64,000 bases of DNA, from positions 17,337,929 to 17,401,928 of the forward strand of contig CM019704.1 in NCBI GenBank assembly GCA_009760885.1, in the 5' to 3' direction. The stretch is from Achatina immaculata. Its lineage: Eukaryota > Mollusca > Gastropoda > Stylommatophora > Achatinidae. Of this stretch, positions 11,746 to 23,364 are shown piece after piece (the stretch's first letter is position 1; the number at the start of each line of letters is the position of its first letter). A program made the translations under genes and the position numbers. The notes below the pieces were generated by a model. The model searched no databases and was not told where the DNA came from. It was given only the letters and a program-made list of their open reading frames with translations.

Positions 11746-12046
11746 GTATAACATCAAGTTTTAGTTTCGAATTTGTGTATTTAAAAAAATATATGACAGA
11801 TTTAAACAAGCAATATGAAATAAACTGAACTGAAAAACAAATAAGTTTTATAGATTGAAATCAGAGTGCTGAAACAAAAGTATGTTTATACACAAGCAAG
11901 GGATGTCTGATAACACAGAAAGGCATCTTGGAGGTTATCGGCAACCACGAGGAAAAATGGTGAGAGTTTTGGGTTGCACACCATTAACTACTGTATAAGT
12001 ATATAACTATACACGAAACCACTGCAGTAAAGCTGTGATAACAAAA

Positions 12047-12572
12047 TGTATAAACTAGGGAAAAAGTAGGAACAACTTTATTAATTAACGAGCACACAGT
12101 TGTGACGTTTCTGCGTGAGCCTTAATCATACAAAAGCACACAGGACGGAGAGACAGAGAGAGAAGATTATGTATAAATTCACATGAATGCTATGTAAAAA
12201 AATATGAATGAAGAAAAAAATAAAATAAAATGAATGGAGCACACTTATCTGTGGCTTGTAAGAAGCTGTGGCTTGTAAGAGAAAAACCTGTAGCTGTGTT
12301 CAGAAATGCTCACGGTGAAGTGTAGAGAATGTTTAAATGGAGAGTTGTGGTGTGTGATAGATGGGTCGTAAATAAGGATGTGGGGGAAGGGTGACCGTGG
12401 AGAGGAGAGAGAGTGATACAGTGGTAATCTAGCCAGGAGATGGTGAAATAGGTGATTACATTTAGGGCAGAGGGGTTGTAATGTGATGATGTGAGGAGGT
12501 TCTCAACTGAGTGTTACAAGTGGAACTGGGTGGAGAGGGATTATGATTGTGGAAGAGGGGAATGTTAGATGT
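12047..12572 (-). repeat. left inverted arm of the Penelope-like element
   Basis: It is the reverse complement of the right arm, beginning TGTATAAACTAGGG and ending near GATTATGATTGTGGAAGAGG. It includes a hammerhead-like motif at 12099-12128, read on the minus strand. Confidence 0.88.
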
Positions 12573-12596
12573 AGCTGAATAGCGAGGTCAAACCTT

Positions 12597-12902
12597 GTGG
12601 TTACCTGCCCTGTAGTCTGGGAAACGAAAGCGATCACCTTTCCCAAAACTATCCTCACTCTCCATGAGGGATTCACAAGCGAGTCCCGGAATGTGATATA
12701 TGCCACTGCATGCAAAAGATACAGTATAATTTATATTGGTGAAACTGGTCTCAGATTAGGAGACCGCATGCAGAAACATCTGTACGATATCACCCAGTAT
12801 ACTTCGAAACCTTCTCATTTCAATGGCCCCAACCACAGAGGGAAATCTGATTTGCTGGTAACACCCATAAAATATGTCACGCTGATGACAGAAGCCATCT
12901 AG
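12597..12902 (+). CDS. GIY-YIG endonuclease domain fragment (Penelope-like element)
   Basis: The frame carries EGFTSESRNVIYATACKRYS, then IIYIGETGLRLGDRMQKHL and, further on, KPSHFNGPNHRGKSD. This is the GIY-YIG nuclease layout of Penelope-like retroelements. VIYA stands for the GIY strand, YIGET for YIG, an Arg lies in the following helix (RLGDR), and a degenerate HFN..NH follows. Upstream reverse transcriptase sequence is absent and the C-terminus is ragged, so this is a relic. The downstream Cys and the S-x-x-V-x-Y-A start match the family. The true domain start is likely upstream of the ATG. Confidence 0.85.
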   Translation: MVTCPVVWETKAITFPKTILTLHEGFTSESRNVIYATACKRYSIIYIGETGLRLGDRMQKHLYDITQYTSKPSHFNGPNHRGKSDLLVTPIKYVTLMTEAI

Positions 12903-12944
12903 CGCTTGAAAACCGCTAGATTCAGGAATACAGGATGCTCTTCA

Positions 12945-13205
12945 GGTAAAGGTAAGGTAAAGGTAATCCTGTCGTGCCTTAGAGGCACATAGGGATATGG
13001 CGTTAGTGCCCATATTTTCCTAGACCTGTCAGCACACTAGAGGGTGATATGGTCAGTATCATGCCTGGCCGCCTTTCCTTCCCCAACTCCAGAAGAAGTC
13101 GGGTACCCATTTCTACAGCTGGGTGACTGGGGTGCCTCCGGCCGGATTCGAACCCCCGACCTTCGCCACGAGAGATCAGTGCACTAACCACTTCGCCACT
13201 CATAC
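12945..13205 (-). mobile_element. tRNA-derived SINE with strong A and B boxes
   Basis: Read on the minus strand it begins GTGGCGAAGTGGTTAGTGC (A box) and carries GGGGGTTCGAATCC (B box). The body contains GGGTACCCGACTTCTTC, GGCCAGGCATGATACTGACC and ATATCACCCTC, and the tail is made of ACCTTT/ACCTT units. The body is related to the SINE copies at 5420, 25690, 31428 and 59572, but the tRNA head differs. It sits inside the Penelope-like element, touching the right arm. Confidence 0.92.
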
Positions 13206-13595
13206 TTAAAATTCCCCTCTTCCACAATCATAATCCCTCTGCACCCAGTTCCCCTCCTCCATCCTTATTTACGACCCACCTATTACACACCACAAGTCTC
13301 CATTTAAACATTCTCTACACTTCACCGTGCGCATTTCTGAACACAGCTACAGGTTTTCTCTTACAACCTACAGCTTCTTACAAGTCACAGCTAAGTGCTC
13401 CATTCGTTTTATTTTATTTTATTTTTTCTTCGTTCATATTTTTTTACATAGCATTCATGTGAATTTATACTTTATCGCTCTCACTATTTATTCGTCCTGT
13501 GTGTTTTTGTATGATTAAGTTCACGCTGAAACGTCACAACTGTGTGGTCGTTAAGTTATAAAGCAGTTCCTACTTTTTCCCTAGTTTATACATAG
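13204..13595 (+). repeat. right inverted arm of the Penelope-like element
   Basis: This is the inverted counterpart of 12047-12572. It contains the motif TGATTAAGTTCACGCTGAAAC, split here as TGATTAAG, TTCACGCT and GAAAC (13512-13540), and ends TTTTTCCCTAGTTTATACA. Confidence 0.88.
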
Positions 13596-14732
13596 AATTT
13601 GGGTTGGGGTGTTGTATATGTAGCACTGAACCTGGAGCAAGGGACCGCCTTAGACTGAGCAAAATATGACTTACAACACCAATGGAAGAGGTCAACACTG
13701 AGGACTTTTTAAAACGTATCAATATTTCACCCAATATTACTGTTTTTTGTTTTGTTTTGTTTTGTTTTCAGTAGTAAACCTTATTTTATGTGTCCAGTTT
13801 TTTTCCATATTGTTCTTTCGCACGACAAGTAACTAAAGTCTTGAGAATTTGAAGATACAATCGTGCACCGCCCGAACTTAACACTACTTGACATGTTTGT
13901 TTCTTGGGGGATGGCATCAGTTAGTCTGAATCAGGGATTTTCGCACCTTGTTGAAAAAAAAAGAAATCTAATGTACGTTCTGAATTCCATGAATCAGACA
14001 ATTTCAAGGTGAAAGTTACATTTGCATGCGTGAATTCCTTTTCCTGCCATTACTTCACTATTTTTTATTGTTGCTGCTGTCACCCAAAACAATGTCTCAT
14101 GGACGAGAGAAGGACAGCTAATTTGCAAAGTTCTGATATAATGTACAAATCTCTAGTGCCTTCTCCCTCAAATAATTAGTCTCTTTTTTTCTATTACTGC
14201 AGCATCTAGTTTGTCAGCTTTCATTTCTCAATTTTCAGCAGATAAAAAAAAATTATCTTCCTGAAGTCTTAACAAAATTATTTCGATTTTATTCCCCTCT
14301 AATTAAAAAAAATATCGAAATAAAAATGTCTCAGCAGTTTCTTGCCACTTTTAAAAGATGTATTCAATATCGCAAACATGCCAAGGAATGTTTCACTCTC
14401 ATTTTCCATTGATTAACATAAACAAAGACATTTACTGGCTTAGAAATAATAAAATATATACTCAGAAGCAGACCGTGGAAACAGCCACAGGGCCATGTAT
14501 TGATTAACACACAGTTAATACATGGCCTTGTGGCACTAATCACAGATTTCATTTACATTGTTAAGTATTGAGATGCAGGCATTCTGTCGTCACACATTCT
14601 CTTTGATATCTAATGTGCTTGTTAGTTTTCAAGGCAAATCCTGTCTATTTTACTTTCTTACTTTGCTGTACACAAGCGTGGTTGCCTCCTGCAATGCTAT
14701 AACAATCCATGTATACTAAATTTGTATAAATT
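13596..14732. other. intronic sequence, nothing recognised
   Basis: AT-rich synapsin intron. It holds a short (TTTTG)n run near 13745 and no supportable gene or element. Confidence 0.5.
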
Positions 14733-14735
14733 TAT

Positions 14736-14743
<8 letters not shown>

Positions 14744-14784
<41 letters not shown>

Positions 14785-15057
14785 CCTTAAGTGCCCAGGG
14801 TACATGGGGCTTCCGCAAGGTTTTTCCACAAATGCCTGTCCTTCGCCTTTTTTTCTGCTCTTGCCCAGGTGAGCCCTCTATTGCTCAACATCCTTTCTGT
14901 TGTTCTTCTCCATGTCTCTTTTGGTCTACCCTTATTTCTGTTCCCCTGTGGTGTCCATCTTAGTGCTATTTTTGGTAGTGAGTTGTCAGTCATTCGGAGC
15001 ACATGTCCCAACCATCGCCAGCGTCTTTCCTCAATAATTGTTGTCAGTGGCTTCATC
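14744..15057 (-). mobile_element. RTE-like 3' end, 314 bp, with target-site duplication
   Basis: On the minus strand it encodes KPLTTIIEERRWRWLGHVLR, then GRPKETWRRTTERMLSNRGL and AEAPCTLGT. It is closely similar to the 3' end of 8317-10204. Its tail is (GA)n rather than (GATA)n. TATACAAATCT occurs on both sides (14733-14743 and 15058-15068), a likely 11-bp target-site duplication for an extremely 5'-truncated insertion. Confidence 0.88.
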
Positions 15058-15443
15058 TATACAAATCTGTGTACATATAAATACATTTATATATTAGCAG
15101 AATACATAAATCAGGATTCTGAAATGTTCAGTAATTGCAACTCTGGGCAGTGCGTCGATAAGTCTTCGACGTTCTCTCTAGAGTGTCAACGCAGATAAAA
15201 GTTTGAGAATCCCCGCTCCAGCGTAAGACAAACTGGAAAGCGATTAATCAGTAAAGCACAAGGCAGCGAGACGATGTATTTGAGATAACTGAAACAAACT
15301 TTATTGAGACTAGATCAGACTATCAGCGAAGTCACACTGCACCGGGAAAATAAGAAAAAAAAAACTGATGATGGGGAAATCGAAGCACTAAAAGAACGGA
15401 GTTCTATTAGCTAAATATTCTTGCACAGAGTTTCCCACATTAC

Positions 15444-15562
15444 CTCAGTGACTGAGCAATAGGCTTGCACATAGTCTGCATCTTTACTAGCACCAACTCC
15501 GAAATGAGCCGTCTATCTTCTTCTTGCGCTTCGCCTAACAACGCCATGGAGGAACCGTTTAC
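15444..15562 (-). CDS. Syn: synapsin, C-domain exon ending the ATP-grasp core
   Basis: The exon is 119 bp between acceptor CTGTCCACAG and donor GTAATG. It encodes VNGSSMALLGEAQEEDRRLI, followed by SELVLVKMQTMCKPIAQSL and a split Ser codon. It corresponds to the vertebrate segment GSSMPLIGDHQDEDKQLI, the last conserved part of the C domain. There the E-V-x-x-S-S-M strand and the following helix complete the nucleotide-binding fold. It starts in phase 0 directly after ...REHIIE of exon 19017-19119 and ends in phase 2. No frame damage is seen. After this exon the protein changes to low-complexity linker. Confidence 0.97.
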
Positions 15563-15882
15563 CTGTGGACAGGACAGTAGAAACCAGGTCGTGTGTGTAT
15601 CTAGCGTCAGCACGTGTTATGTAAATAAGAAAAGAGTAGAACAACGCTTCTGACATGCTTGACTGCTACAATGAACAATCACCAAGACTAGGGTCTCTGA
15701 GTAGAATTTGTAAGATGGTGGATGCAAAACTATTTTCGGGTCCTCCCCATTCCTCGCCTTACCTCAGCGATTAGCCAGTCCGTTTTCATCCACTCTGGCA
15801 CTCCCTATAAAACGAGGGAAGCTGTCCAGGTGCTGGAGTGGTACACCGTCTGCACCTCCTTATTGGACATGGTCGAGAAGAA

Positions 15883-16104
15883 CGGTTCCCAACCTGGCAT
15901 TCGCGAAAGGATCAAGCAGGGATCGTATACCAAGCCTGTTATAGCAGAACACTAGACTATGTGAAATTTCTAATTTAATTTCAAGGGAGGTTTCTTTAAA
16001 TACATTTTATTTTTAATAAGAAATGGAGAATGCACAGTGGCGAATTATCATTGTTTTCAGGGGTCTGTCACCTGAAAAAAAAACTTGAGAACCACTGGTT
16101 CAGA
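15883..16104. mobile_element. hAT-like MITE
   Basis: The left end reads GGTTCCCAACCTGGC. The right end, reverse complemented, reads CTGAACCAGTGGTTCTCAAG. These are imperfect terminal inverted repeats around a non-coding, AT-rich interior. Confidence 0.5.
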
Positions 16105-18117
16105 GCCATTAAGCATGCATTAAATTATGGAAGTAGTGAACAAGTTTACAGATTAAATAATGCTTTGATGTTTTGTTATTACGTTACCACGCACTGAAAA
16201 TTCCATAAATAGAAAAATTACTTTCACTTTCACAAAAAAGTGGCTTTTCCGAAATGATTTCTAATTAACAGACCATTTCTTGGGAGCTTAAGTGCATGCA
16301 AATGGCAGATTGAAACGAAACAGTCAAAGGCTGGGTTTAATGAGGCCAGTTCGCTTGCCTTTCAGAGGGTAAACGAATGTCTTCCCAGTGAAACAATAGC
16401 TTCTAATTTTGGTTATTCCTTGTCATTGTTCGCCTTCTCTAGTCTGTGTTCCTTGATCACATTCTTAGGTGAGGTAGTAGCTACCGTTATGTTTCAAATG
16501 TCTTGTAATCGCTGTCCACCATGTTGGGACTGTTGTTGGCCAAGACGTCGGTAAACCTTATTAACTTCAGGGAAGATTACGCCAGATCGATGTAGCAGAC
16601 GATTTCGTTCAATTTAGCGCGCCAGAAATTTGATTTCCTGTCAGTGGACTATCCTTAGCTTGCCCAACTAGAACAATATCGTCAACCCGAAGCAAAAAAA
16701 AAAAACCACTAATTTCAACCATTGATATTCTTCACTCTTTTCAACATACACTCTTACTGCAGTCATATAGATCCTCATTGGCGAGAATCTTTGATTTTAC
16801 AATGTATCAATAAATATTATCACTATTGTCCTTATTCTGCAAAATGATACATTGTTTTTCAAAGAAACAGTACAATAATTTCGGAATGCCATTATACTGA
16901 CGTAGAAGACAGCATGCATTTGGCGATTCTTCTCAGATTATATTATCATCACTTGCAGATTAATCATCACACAGAGCCCTAGGCTAAATTTAGTAAGGGC
17001 CCCCCACCCCTTCTGACTTAACACAGTTCATCCCCTGATAAGACAAAATTTTGTATTCGTAAGGTCCCCCCTCCCCCGCCCAACTTTGACTCAGGATCCT
17101 TGGACCCGTTCAATCTAATGTAATGAATAGTTTGTCACTAATACGGCACCATCCAATTCGAAACAAGACAAAGGTGTACCTTTCGGTCAATATCTTGAAG
17201 AAACGCCAGCAAAGGAGTCCGGTCTGTCCTCTCCAAGTTGGAACATAAATGAGCATGAAACACTCTTGCACATTCTGCTTCTCTTATTAAATTTCATTAT
17301 AATTTTTATTTCCACAACCAATTTTACAGTCAATGAAAACATTCAGTTCTTGAATATAAAAAAATCCCTGGGCACAGTGTTTTGTCTAAGGACGTCAATG
17401 TACTACGATTGCTTTATTATAAACGAAAACGAATGGTTCCTTTTTCGCTGCAATTTCATCTCAAATCTTTACAGATAGGAAATAACGGGGCTTTCGCATA
17501 GTGAAGTAATGGAGCACAATACTGGTTCAGGTCTCAGGTAATTCTCTTGTCATTTTTCTTTCTCTCGCGTGCTTTGTCCATGATTTCCTTCCAGGTCTAA
17601 TCATACAGTTCCTATCACTGTGTCAGGTGTATTTTGTTTCCAGCGGAATTGCCTGAGCGAGTCACTAAGAAATGTTTTGTCTTAACTATATACTAACATA
17701 GTTCCGCTCCTTGTGTCTGGCTTACGGCAAGGAGAAGAAGAAGAATGAATGTGGGAAATACAGGTCTTCCATTTGATAAAGACAGACAGGAGTGTACGGT
17801 TTAGTTTTACAAAGAGACGGAAAAAGTGAAGAAAGTAGGCAGGAAGGAGAGTGGCAGAAAATAAGATGAGTATGTATAAATGAAGAACATACAACAATCC
17901 AATATTTCGCCAAACGCCTTTCTCAAGGACCACATACAAAAACACACACATATACACACACAAGAAATAAAAATAGGCACATACACAAAACCAGATGAAA
18001 AAGTAAGCACTTAGCTCTGTTGGTGTCCTTATCGTATTTTGTGTGTATGTCTTTGAAAGAGGTGTTTGCCAAAATACTGGATTGCAGCATGTTCTAATAT
18101 ATATTTGTTCAAACATT
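16105..18117. other. intronic sequence with no supportable gene
   Basis: Mostly unique AT-rich DNA. Around 16620-16690 the minus strand reads VDDIVLVGQAKDSPL, which may be a worn reverse transcriptase palm motif, but nothing around it confirms this. Confidence 0.4.
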
Positions 18118-18300
18118 ACTTTTGAACGCCTGGAGCAATTTCAAACAAACTTGGTACACATATGACTTACAATCTGGAGAAAAAGCACTATTGAAGTATG
18201 ACACCCCTACCACCCCTAGGGATAAGAGTACGAAGGGATGGAGGTATTATCCACTAAATTCAAGGAGGAAACATAGTCTAAGGGAGATAATCGTGAAATA
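18118..18300 (-). repeat. second copy of the 1695-2607 interspersed family
   Basis: The reverse complement contains CAAGTTTGTTTGAAATTGCTCC, split as CAAGTTTG and TTTGAAATTGCTCC, followed by the GGCGTTCAAAAGT end. It aligns with 2495-2565 including the upstream ATTGTAA.TCATATGT. Confidence 0.7.
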
Positions 18301-18514
18301 GAACGGTACTGGTCTAAGAGAAGCATTTCTAGCCTCCCAGGGCAAGTGGTACTTTTGATGGTCTTTTATTTGTTTTACTGTTTGTAAAAAATAAATTTTA
18401 ACGTTGGGTTTTTCCCCTTATGTTTACATAAGCTTTTTATTGCATTCTATAGTAGATTTCATTGCTCAGTGACAGTGTGCCTTTTCTTATTTTTTCAAAT
18501 TAGCTTTTCAAAAT

Positions 18515-18735
18515 AGGGAGACAGAAAGAGAGGGAGAGGAGGGAGAGGGAGAGAAAGAGGGTGAGAGGGAAAGTGAAAGGGAGGGAGAGAGGAAGATAGA
18601 GATGGAGAGAGGAAGAGGGAGAGCGAGATAAGGGAGAGAGCGAGGGAGATAGAGGGAGAGAGGGATAGGAAGGGAGAGGGAGAGAGACAGAGAGGGAGAG
18701 AGAGAGGAGAGAGATAGAGAGAGAGAGAGAGATTT
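18515..18735. repeat. purine-rich (GGGAGA)n/(GA)n tract
   Basis: About 220 bp of almost pure purine with a loose GGGAGAGA pattern. Its reverse complement gives Ser/Leu-rich spurious frames. Confidence 0.9.
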
Positions 18736-19016
18736 GAGATCGCCATGTTTCTCTCACGGACAAGCTTATGTTGCTTGCTCAAGGGCGTGTTCACCCAAGA
18801 ATTTATTTATTCTTGCTCCTGGAGGTGAAACTAAAAATGTTGTTTATAATCAAGTTTTGAAATAAATTAATATTCTAGTGAATTTGTAAAAGACTTTACT
18901 CTATAATTTGTATACTGTATTTATGCTTTTAAATACATGTAAATACCTGAGCGATCATAAATAATCATGCTGAGAAATAAAGACACACGGATAAGAAAAA
19001 AAAGCATTCAGTTTAC

Positions 19017-19119
19017 CTCTATTATGTGTTCTCTCCCATCTTTTCCTTGTACGGCTTCCACAGCCACAATATCCATGCCTCCAAAAAGCTGACTACATTC
19101 ATCAACCCATAACTTGAAC
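19017..19119 (-). CDS. Syn: synapsin, C-domain exon (LFGGMDI segment)
   Basis: The exon is 103 bp between acceptor CCACATCTGCAG and donor GTAAAC. With the split Lys codon (AA|G) it encodes [20 protein letters not shown], then [15 protein letters not shown]. This is the hallmark synapsin C-domain block matching vertebrate [20 protein letters not shown]. It contains the D-I/V-x-A-V-x-A-x-x-GKDG segment of the ATP-grasp fold. The Glu of HIIE sits at the position of a conserved metal or ATP ligand in this fold; that is a family inference. The frame is intact. The introns on both sides are about 3.5 kb, and the upstream one carries two large minisatellites. Confidence 0.98.
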
Positions 19120-19607
19120 CTGCAGATGTGGATATAAAATAAACATGGTATAACAAATACCTCTACCGATTCCATAGACAAGTATATATTTATCAAGCAT
19201 GCAGTGACACTTCGGTTCTCCCACTCACTATTTTGTCAATATAGACTACTGTTTTAATTATTAGTATACATAATATATGTAACGTTACATGAATATATAT
19301 TGATTCTGTTATGGATTCAACAAGCGACATGACATACAATTATTCAGCACAAATGATAGTTATTCTGTTAGACAAAGCGATAACGTGGCTTGACTTATAA
19401 TGCTCCTGCAAAGCCTTCACCTTCGATAATATCATCATGCCATCAATGGATGATTTTGGCTAACTGAATAAGATCTCTGGATGATTAAAAACTTAATTCC
19501 TCTTCAACCGACGCAAAGAACTGCATAGACATAGAACCCAGTGCAATGAGGAACATTTTGTCTTTAAATTCCAGAGTGAACAACAAAAAAACAGACTTCC
19601 TTCTAGA

Positions 19608-20220
19608 CTTTACCAGCACTAGTGACATAGACTTTACCAGCACTGGTGATGCATACTTTACCAGCACTGGTGACACAGACTTTACCAGCACTGGGGACAC
19701 AGACTTTACCACCACTGACGACACGGACTTTACCAGCACTGGTGACACAGACTTTACCACCACTGGTGACACAGACCTTACCAGCACTGGTGATACAGAC
19801 TTTACCAGCACTGGTGACACAGACTTTACCAGCACTGGTGACACAGACTTTACCAGCACTGGGGACACAGACTTTACCACCACTGACGACACGGACTTTA
19901 CCACCACTGGTGACACAGACCTTACCAGCACTGGTGATACAGACTTTACCACCACTGGTGATACAGACTTTGCCAGCACTGGTGACACAGACTTTACTAG
20001 CACTGGTGACGCAGACTTTACCAGCACTGGCGACACGGACTTTACCAGCACTGGTGTCACAGACTTTACCACCACAGCTGATACAGACTTTACCAGCACT
20101 AGTGACACAGACTTTACCAGCACTGGCGACACAGACTTTACCAGCACTGGTATCACAGACTTTACCACCACTGGTGACACAGACTTTACCAGCGCTGGTG
20201 ACACAGGCTTTACCACGATT
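19608..20220. repeat. 24-bp minisatellite
   Basis: About 25 copies of a 24-bp unit (GACTTTACCAGCACTGGTGA plus CACA). The period is divisible by three, so at least three frames stay open for more than 200 codons. These are spurious. The array lies in the intron between synapsin exons 19017-19119 and 22718-22792. Confidence 0.96.
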
Positions 20221-20944
20221 AGCTTATCATTCCCATTATACCAAAATTCATGTAATACAACGGACTCTCCCCCCCCCCGACCCCTCTCCCCAGAACTTCG
20301 AAAGAAGGTAGAACTATCATGGACCTGTGTAAATTTAGTTTATTGGCTCTATGTTTAAAAAAAAATTCTGATTTACCGGCATAGTCGTCGTGGCTCACAT
20401 ATATGTTAGAAAGACGTGCAGTGAGCAAAGTTATGCTCAAGATGTGATTAATATTGAAAGGAAAATGTTAAATCACTCTTTCTGCTTACTGTATACGAAT
20501 CTTTGCCAGAAAGCAAGAGCTGTGGCAATGCTTTATAATGAGCCACATGGTGACGTGAAAAAAAAATAATTGGGAGGGGGGGTACGGGGCGGCAACGGAG
20601 AAAAGAGATATACTTGTATATATTTGGGAAAGTGTCATGTAGCGACATGAATATTTATGAGAATGTAATCTTAGGAAAATGGAAACTCCATGTCGGCGCA
20701 GCCTGTCAGCATAAAATGCAAAAGAAGCGGGTGAGAAACCTGGAATATCAGACCAAGCAAAGGCGCCCAAGAAGAGACAAAACCGACACCAGAGGTAGGT
20801 TGAGGCTTGAATACAGAGGGTGTATCTTTATATCTTAAAAGTTGTAACAGTCCAGCACTTCTTGAGATCACAAAAGTTCATATCTGGAACTAAATCAACC
20901 AATTAAGATATAAAGAAATGGATCTCTATCCGGCAGGCTATACC

Positions 20945-22322
20945 GAGGTGTTTGTTTTGATGAGAGCACCTGCGGGGAGGCAGGCCCCAGTGTTTTGATG
21001 AGAGCACCTGCGGGGAGGCAGGCCCCAGTGTTTTGATGAGAGCACCTGCGGGGAGGCAGGTTAAAGTGTTTTGATGAGAGCACCTGCGGGGAGGCAGGCG
21101 CCAGTGTTTTGATGAGAGCACCTGCTGACAGGCAGGCGCCAGTGTTTTGATGAGAGCACCTGCGGGGAGTCAGGCAGTGTTTTGATGAGAGCACCTGCGG
21201 GGAGGCAGGCAGTGTTTTGATGAGAGCACCTGCGGGGAGGCAGGCACCAGTGTTTTGATGAGAGCACCTGTGGGGAGGCAGGCCCCAGTGTTTTGATGAG
21301 AGCACCTGCAGAGAGGCAGGCGCCAGTGTTTTTATGAGAGCACCTGCGGGGAGGCAGGCCCTAGTGTTTTGATGAGAGCACCTGCGGGGAGGCAGGCCCT
21401 AGTGTTTTGATGAGAGCACCTGCGGGGAGGCAGGCCCCAGTGTTTTAATGAGAGCACCTGCGGGGAGGCAGGCTAAAGTGTTTTGATGAGAGCACTTGCA
21501 GAGAGGCAGGCCCCAGTGTTTTGATGAGAGCACCTGCGGGGAGGCAGGCCCCAGTGTTTTGATGAGAGCACCTGCGGGGAAGCAGGTCCCAGTGTTTTGA
21601 TGATAGCACTTGCAGAGAGGCAGGCGCCAGTGTTTTGATGAGAGCACCTGCGGGGAGGCAGGCCCTAGTGTTTTGATGAGAGCACCTGCGGGGAGGCAGG
21701 CCCTAGTGTTTTGATGAGAGCACCTGCGGGGAGGCAGGCCCCAGTGTTTTAATGAGAGCACCTGCGGGGAGGCAGGCTAAAGTGTTTTGATGAGAGCACT
21801 TGCAGAGAGGCAGGCCCCAGTGTTTTGATGAGAGCACCTGCGGGGAGGCAGGCCCCAGTGTTTTGATGAGAGCACCTGCGGGGAAGCAGGTCCCAGTGTT
21901 TTGATGATAGCACTTGCAGAGAGGCAGGCGCCAGTGTTTTGATGAGAGCACCTGCGGGGAGGTAGGCACCAGTGTTTTGATGAGAGCACCTGCGGGGAAA
22001 CAGGCACCAGTGTTTTGATGAGAGCACCTGCGGGGAGGCAGGCGCCAGTGTTTTGATGAGAGCACTTGCGGGGAGGCAGGCCCTAGTGTTTTGATGAGAG
22101 CACCTGCGGGGAGGCAGGCCCCAGTGTTTTGATGACAGCACCTGCGGGGAGGCAGGCTAAAGTGTTTTTATGAGAGCACCTGCGGGGAGGCAGGCACCAG
22201 TGTTTTGATGAGAGCACCTGCTGAGAGGCAGGCACCAGTGTTTTGATGAGAGTACCTGCAGGGATGCAGGCGCCATTGTGTTTATATGACAGCACCTGCG
22301 GGGAGGCAAGCACCAGTGTTTT
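20945..22322. repeat. 38-bp minisatellite with higher-order repeat
   Basis: About 36 copies of a GC-rich 38-bp unit (GTGTTTTGATGAGAGCACCT plus GCGGGGAGGCAGGCCCCA). A block around 21400-21700 recurs 304 bp (eight units) downstream with the same variants, which shows a secondary duplication of eight units. Confidence 0.95.
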
Positions 22323-22717
22323 GGCCAGATCTGATCTGCAGTCCCTGGTAACCGCACGGTTCTTCTAGAGCAATCTAATCATCTGCCTAGCGTCATGTTA
22401 CGTCTGAATCAGAGACATCACATCCTAAACGTAACTCTCCTGCGCACAACACCACGACACAAGTCACTGATCGTTAAACCTACCGAACAAACAACACAAA
22501 TTAGCACTTGACGGGAAAGCCTCGGCGCTGTTGCTTCTATTATCGATCCTGCCAGCTTTTGTGAGAACATTACACAATCATTGCCAGCCTCATTACGAGC
22601 ACCATCAGCAACAAAACCCGCTGTTACAGATTAGCAAGGCAAGCATACACACGTTATAAAGCCACCAGTGAAAGGGGTTTTCCCTATTCTATTATTTAAA
22701 AAAAAAAGGGAACTTAC
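22323..22717. other. intronic sequence, nothing recognised
   Basis: Short unique stretch between the 38-bp array and the donor side of synapsin exon 22718-22792. Confidence 0.5.
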
Positions 22718-22792
22718 TTTTCATTCATTGCTATTTGTTCCAACATGGCCGATCCAGTGTTAGCTTTCCAGTTGCCTGAGATAGATTTTCTC
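22718..22792 (-). CDS. Syn: synapsin, C-domain exon ([16 protein letters not shown] segment)
   Basis: This short 75-bp exon has acceptor CTCTTCGCAG and donor GTAAGT. It encodes [19 protein letters not shown] and then IAMNEK, matching vertebrate [19 protein letters not shown] almost residue for residue. This is the flexible multifunctional loop region of the C domain that closes over bound ATP. The first base completes a codon begun in the preceding exon. That codon is ATG (Met) if exon 47816-47958 is used and CTG (Leu) if exon 57356-57498 is used. The last two bases (AA) are completed by G of the next exon. Its basic RKSIS start replaces the vertebrate RTSVS. This is the common partner that either alternative 143-bp exon must splice to. 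Confidence 0.97.
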
Positions 22793-23329
22793 CTGCGAAG
22801 AGTATGAAAAATATTAAAAACTATAACCAACTGCCACAGGGTCAGCTATAATCGAAACAATAGCAGTATTGCTACATCTATATTAAAGCTGGCTTTAGTC
22901 AAGAAATAAAAACGGCACTCACATGTTTGTGTTTATATACGTTGTTTTTCATATCAGAAAATCCTAACTGATACCTTTAAATAAGTGAGTTGTTTTCACT
23001 TTATACGAACAGCATGAAGTAAGCGTGCAGAAGGCTTTCACGACATTCTTGACAGAAAACAGAGAGTTCCGTATTTTGGCAGATGACTGTTGGTGACCAA
23101 AAACGAAAAATTTCGTTTTCTATACGTTGTCATGCCCATATTATTTACCGCTAATATTTAGAGTTCTTTTCAACTACTTACATTTTAATTATGAAATCAA
23201 TATTTAAAAAGAATTTTTTTCCACTAAAAATGGTAACCTAAACAAAACTAGTGAAAACCATGAGATCTATGTGCTTTATTTATTCATTTTGTTTTGATAT
23301 CTGGCAAGGGTAATTTTTATCGTTGTTTT

Positions 23330-23362
<33 letters not shown>
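23330..23362. repeat. (CA)n(TA)n microsatellite
   Basis: A CA run followed by TA units, immediately beside the left end of the mariner relic. Confidence 0.9.
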
Positions 23363-23363
<1 letters not shown>

Positions 23364-23364
23364 T

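Larger units (their letters stand above)
11985..13595 (+). mobile_element. Penelope-like element remnant with inverted terminal arms
   Basis: A GIY-YIG-type frame (12597-12902) sits between two inverted copies of the same terminal sequence. The left arm is 12047-12572 and the right arm 13204-13595; the right arm lacks about 110 bp. Inverted and partial terminal copies are typical of Penelope-like retroelements. The reverse transcriptase part is missing. A SINE has inserted against the right arm. A third copy of the terminal sequence is the solo insertion at 28441-28850. Confidence 0.82.

Noticed and set aside
16620..16690. Minus-strand VDDIVLVG resembling a reverse transcriptase palm motif
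   Set aside because: It is a single short motif without flanking reverse transcriptase sequence.
19485..20358. Three long overlapping frames of up to 270 codons
   Set aside because: They are products of the 24-bp tandem repeat with divisible-by-three period.
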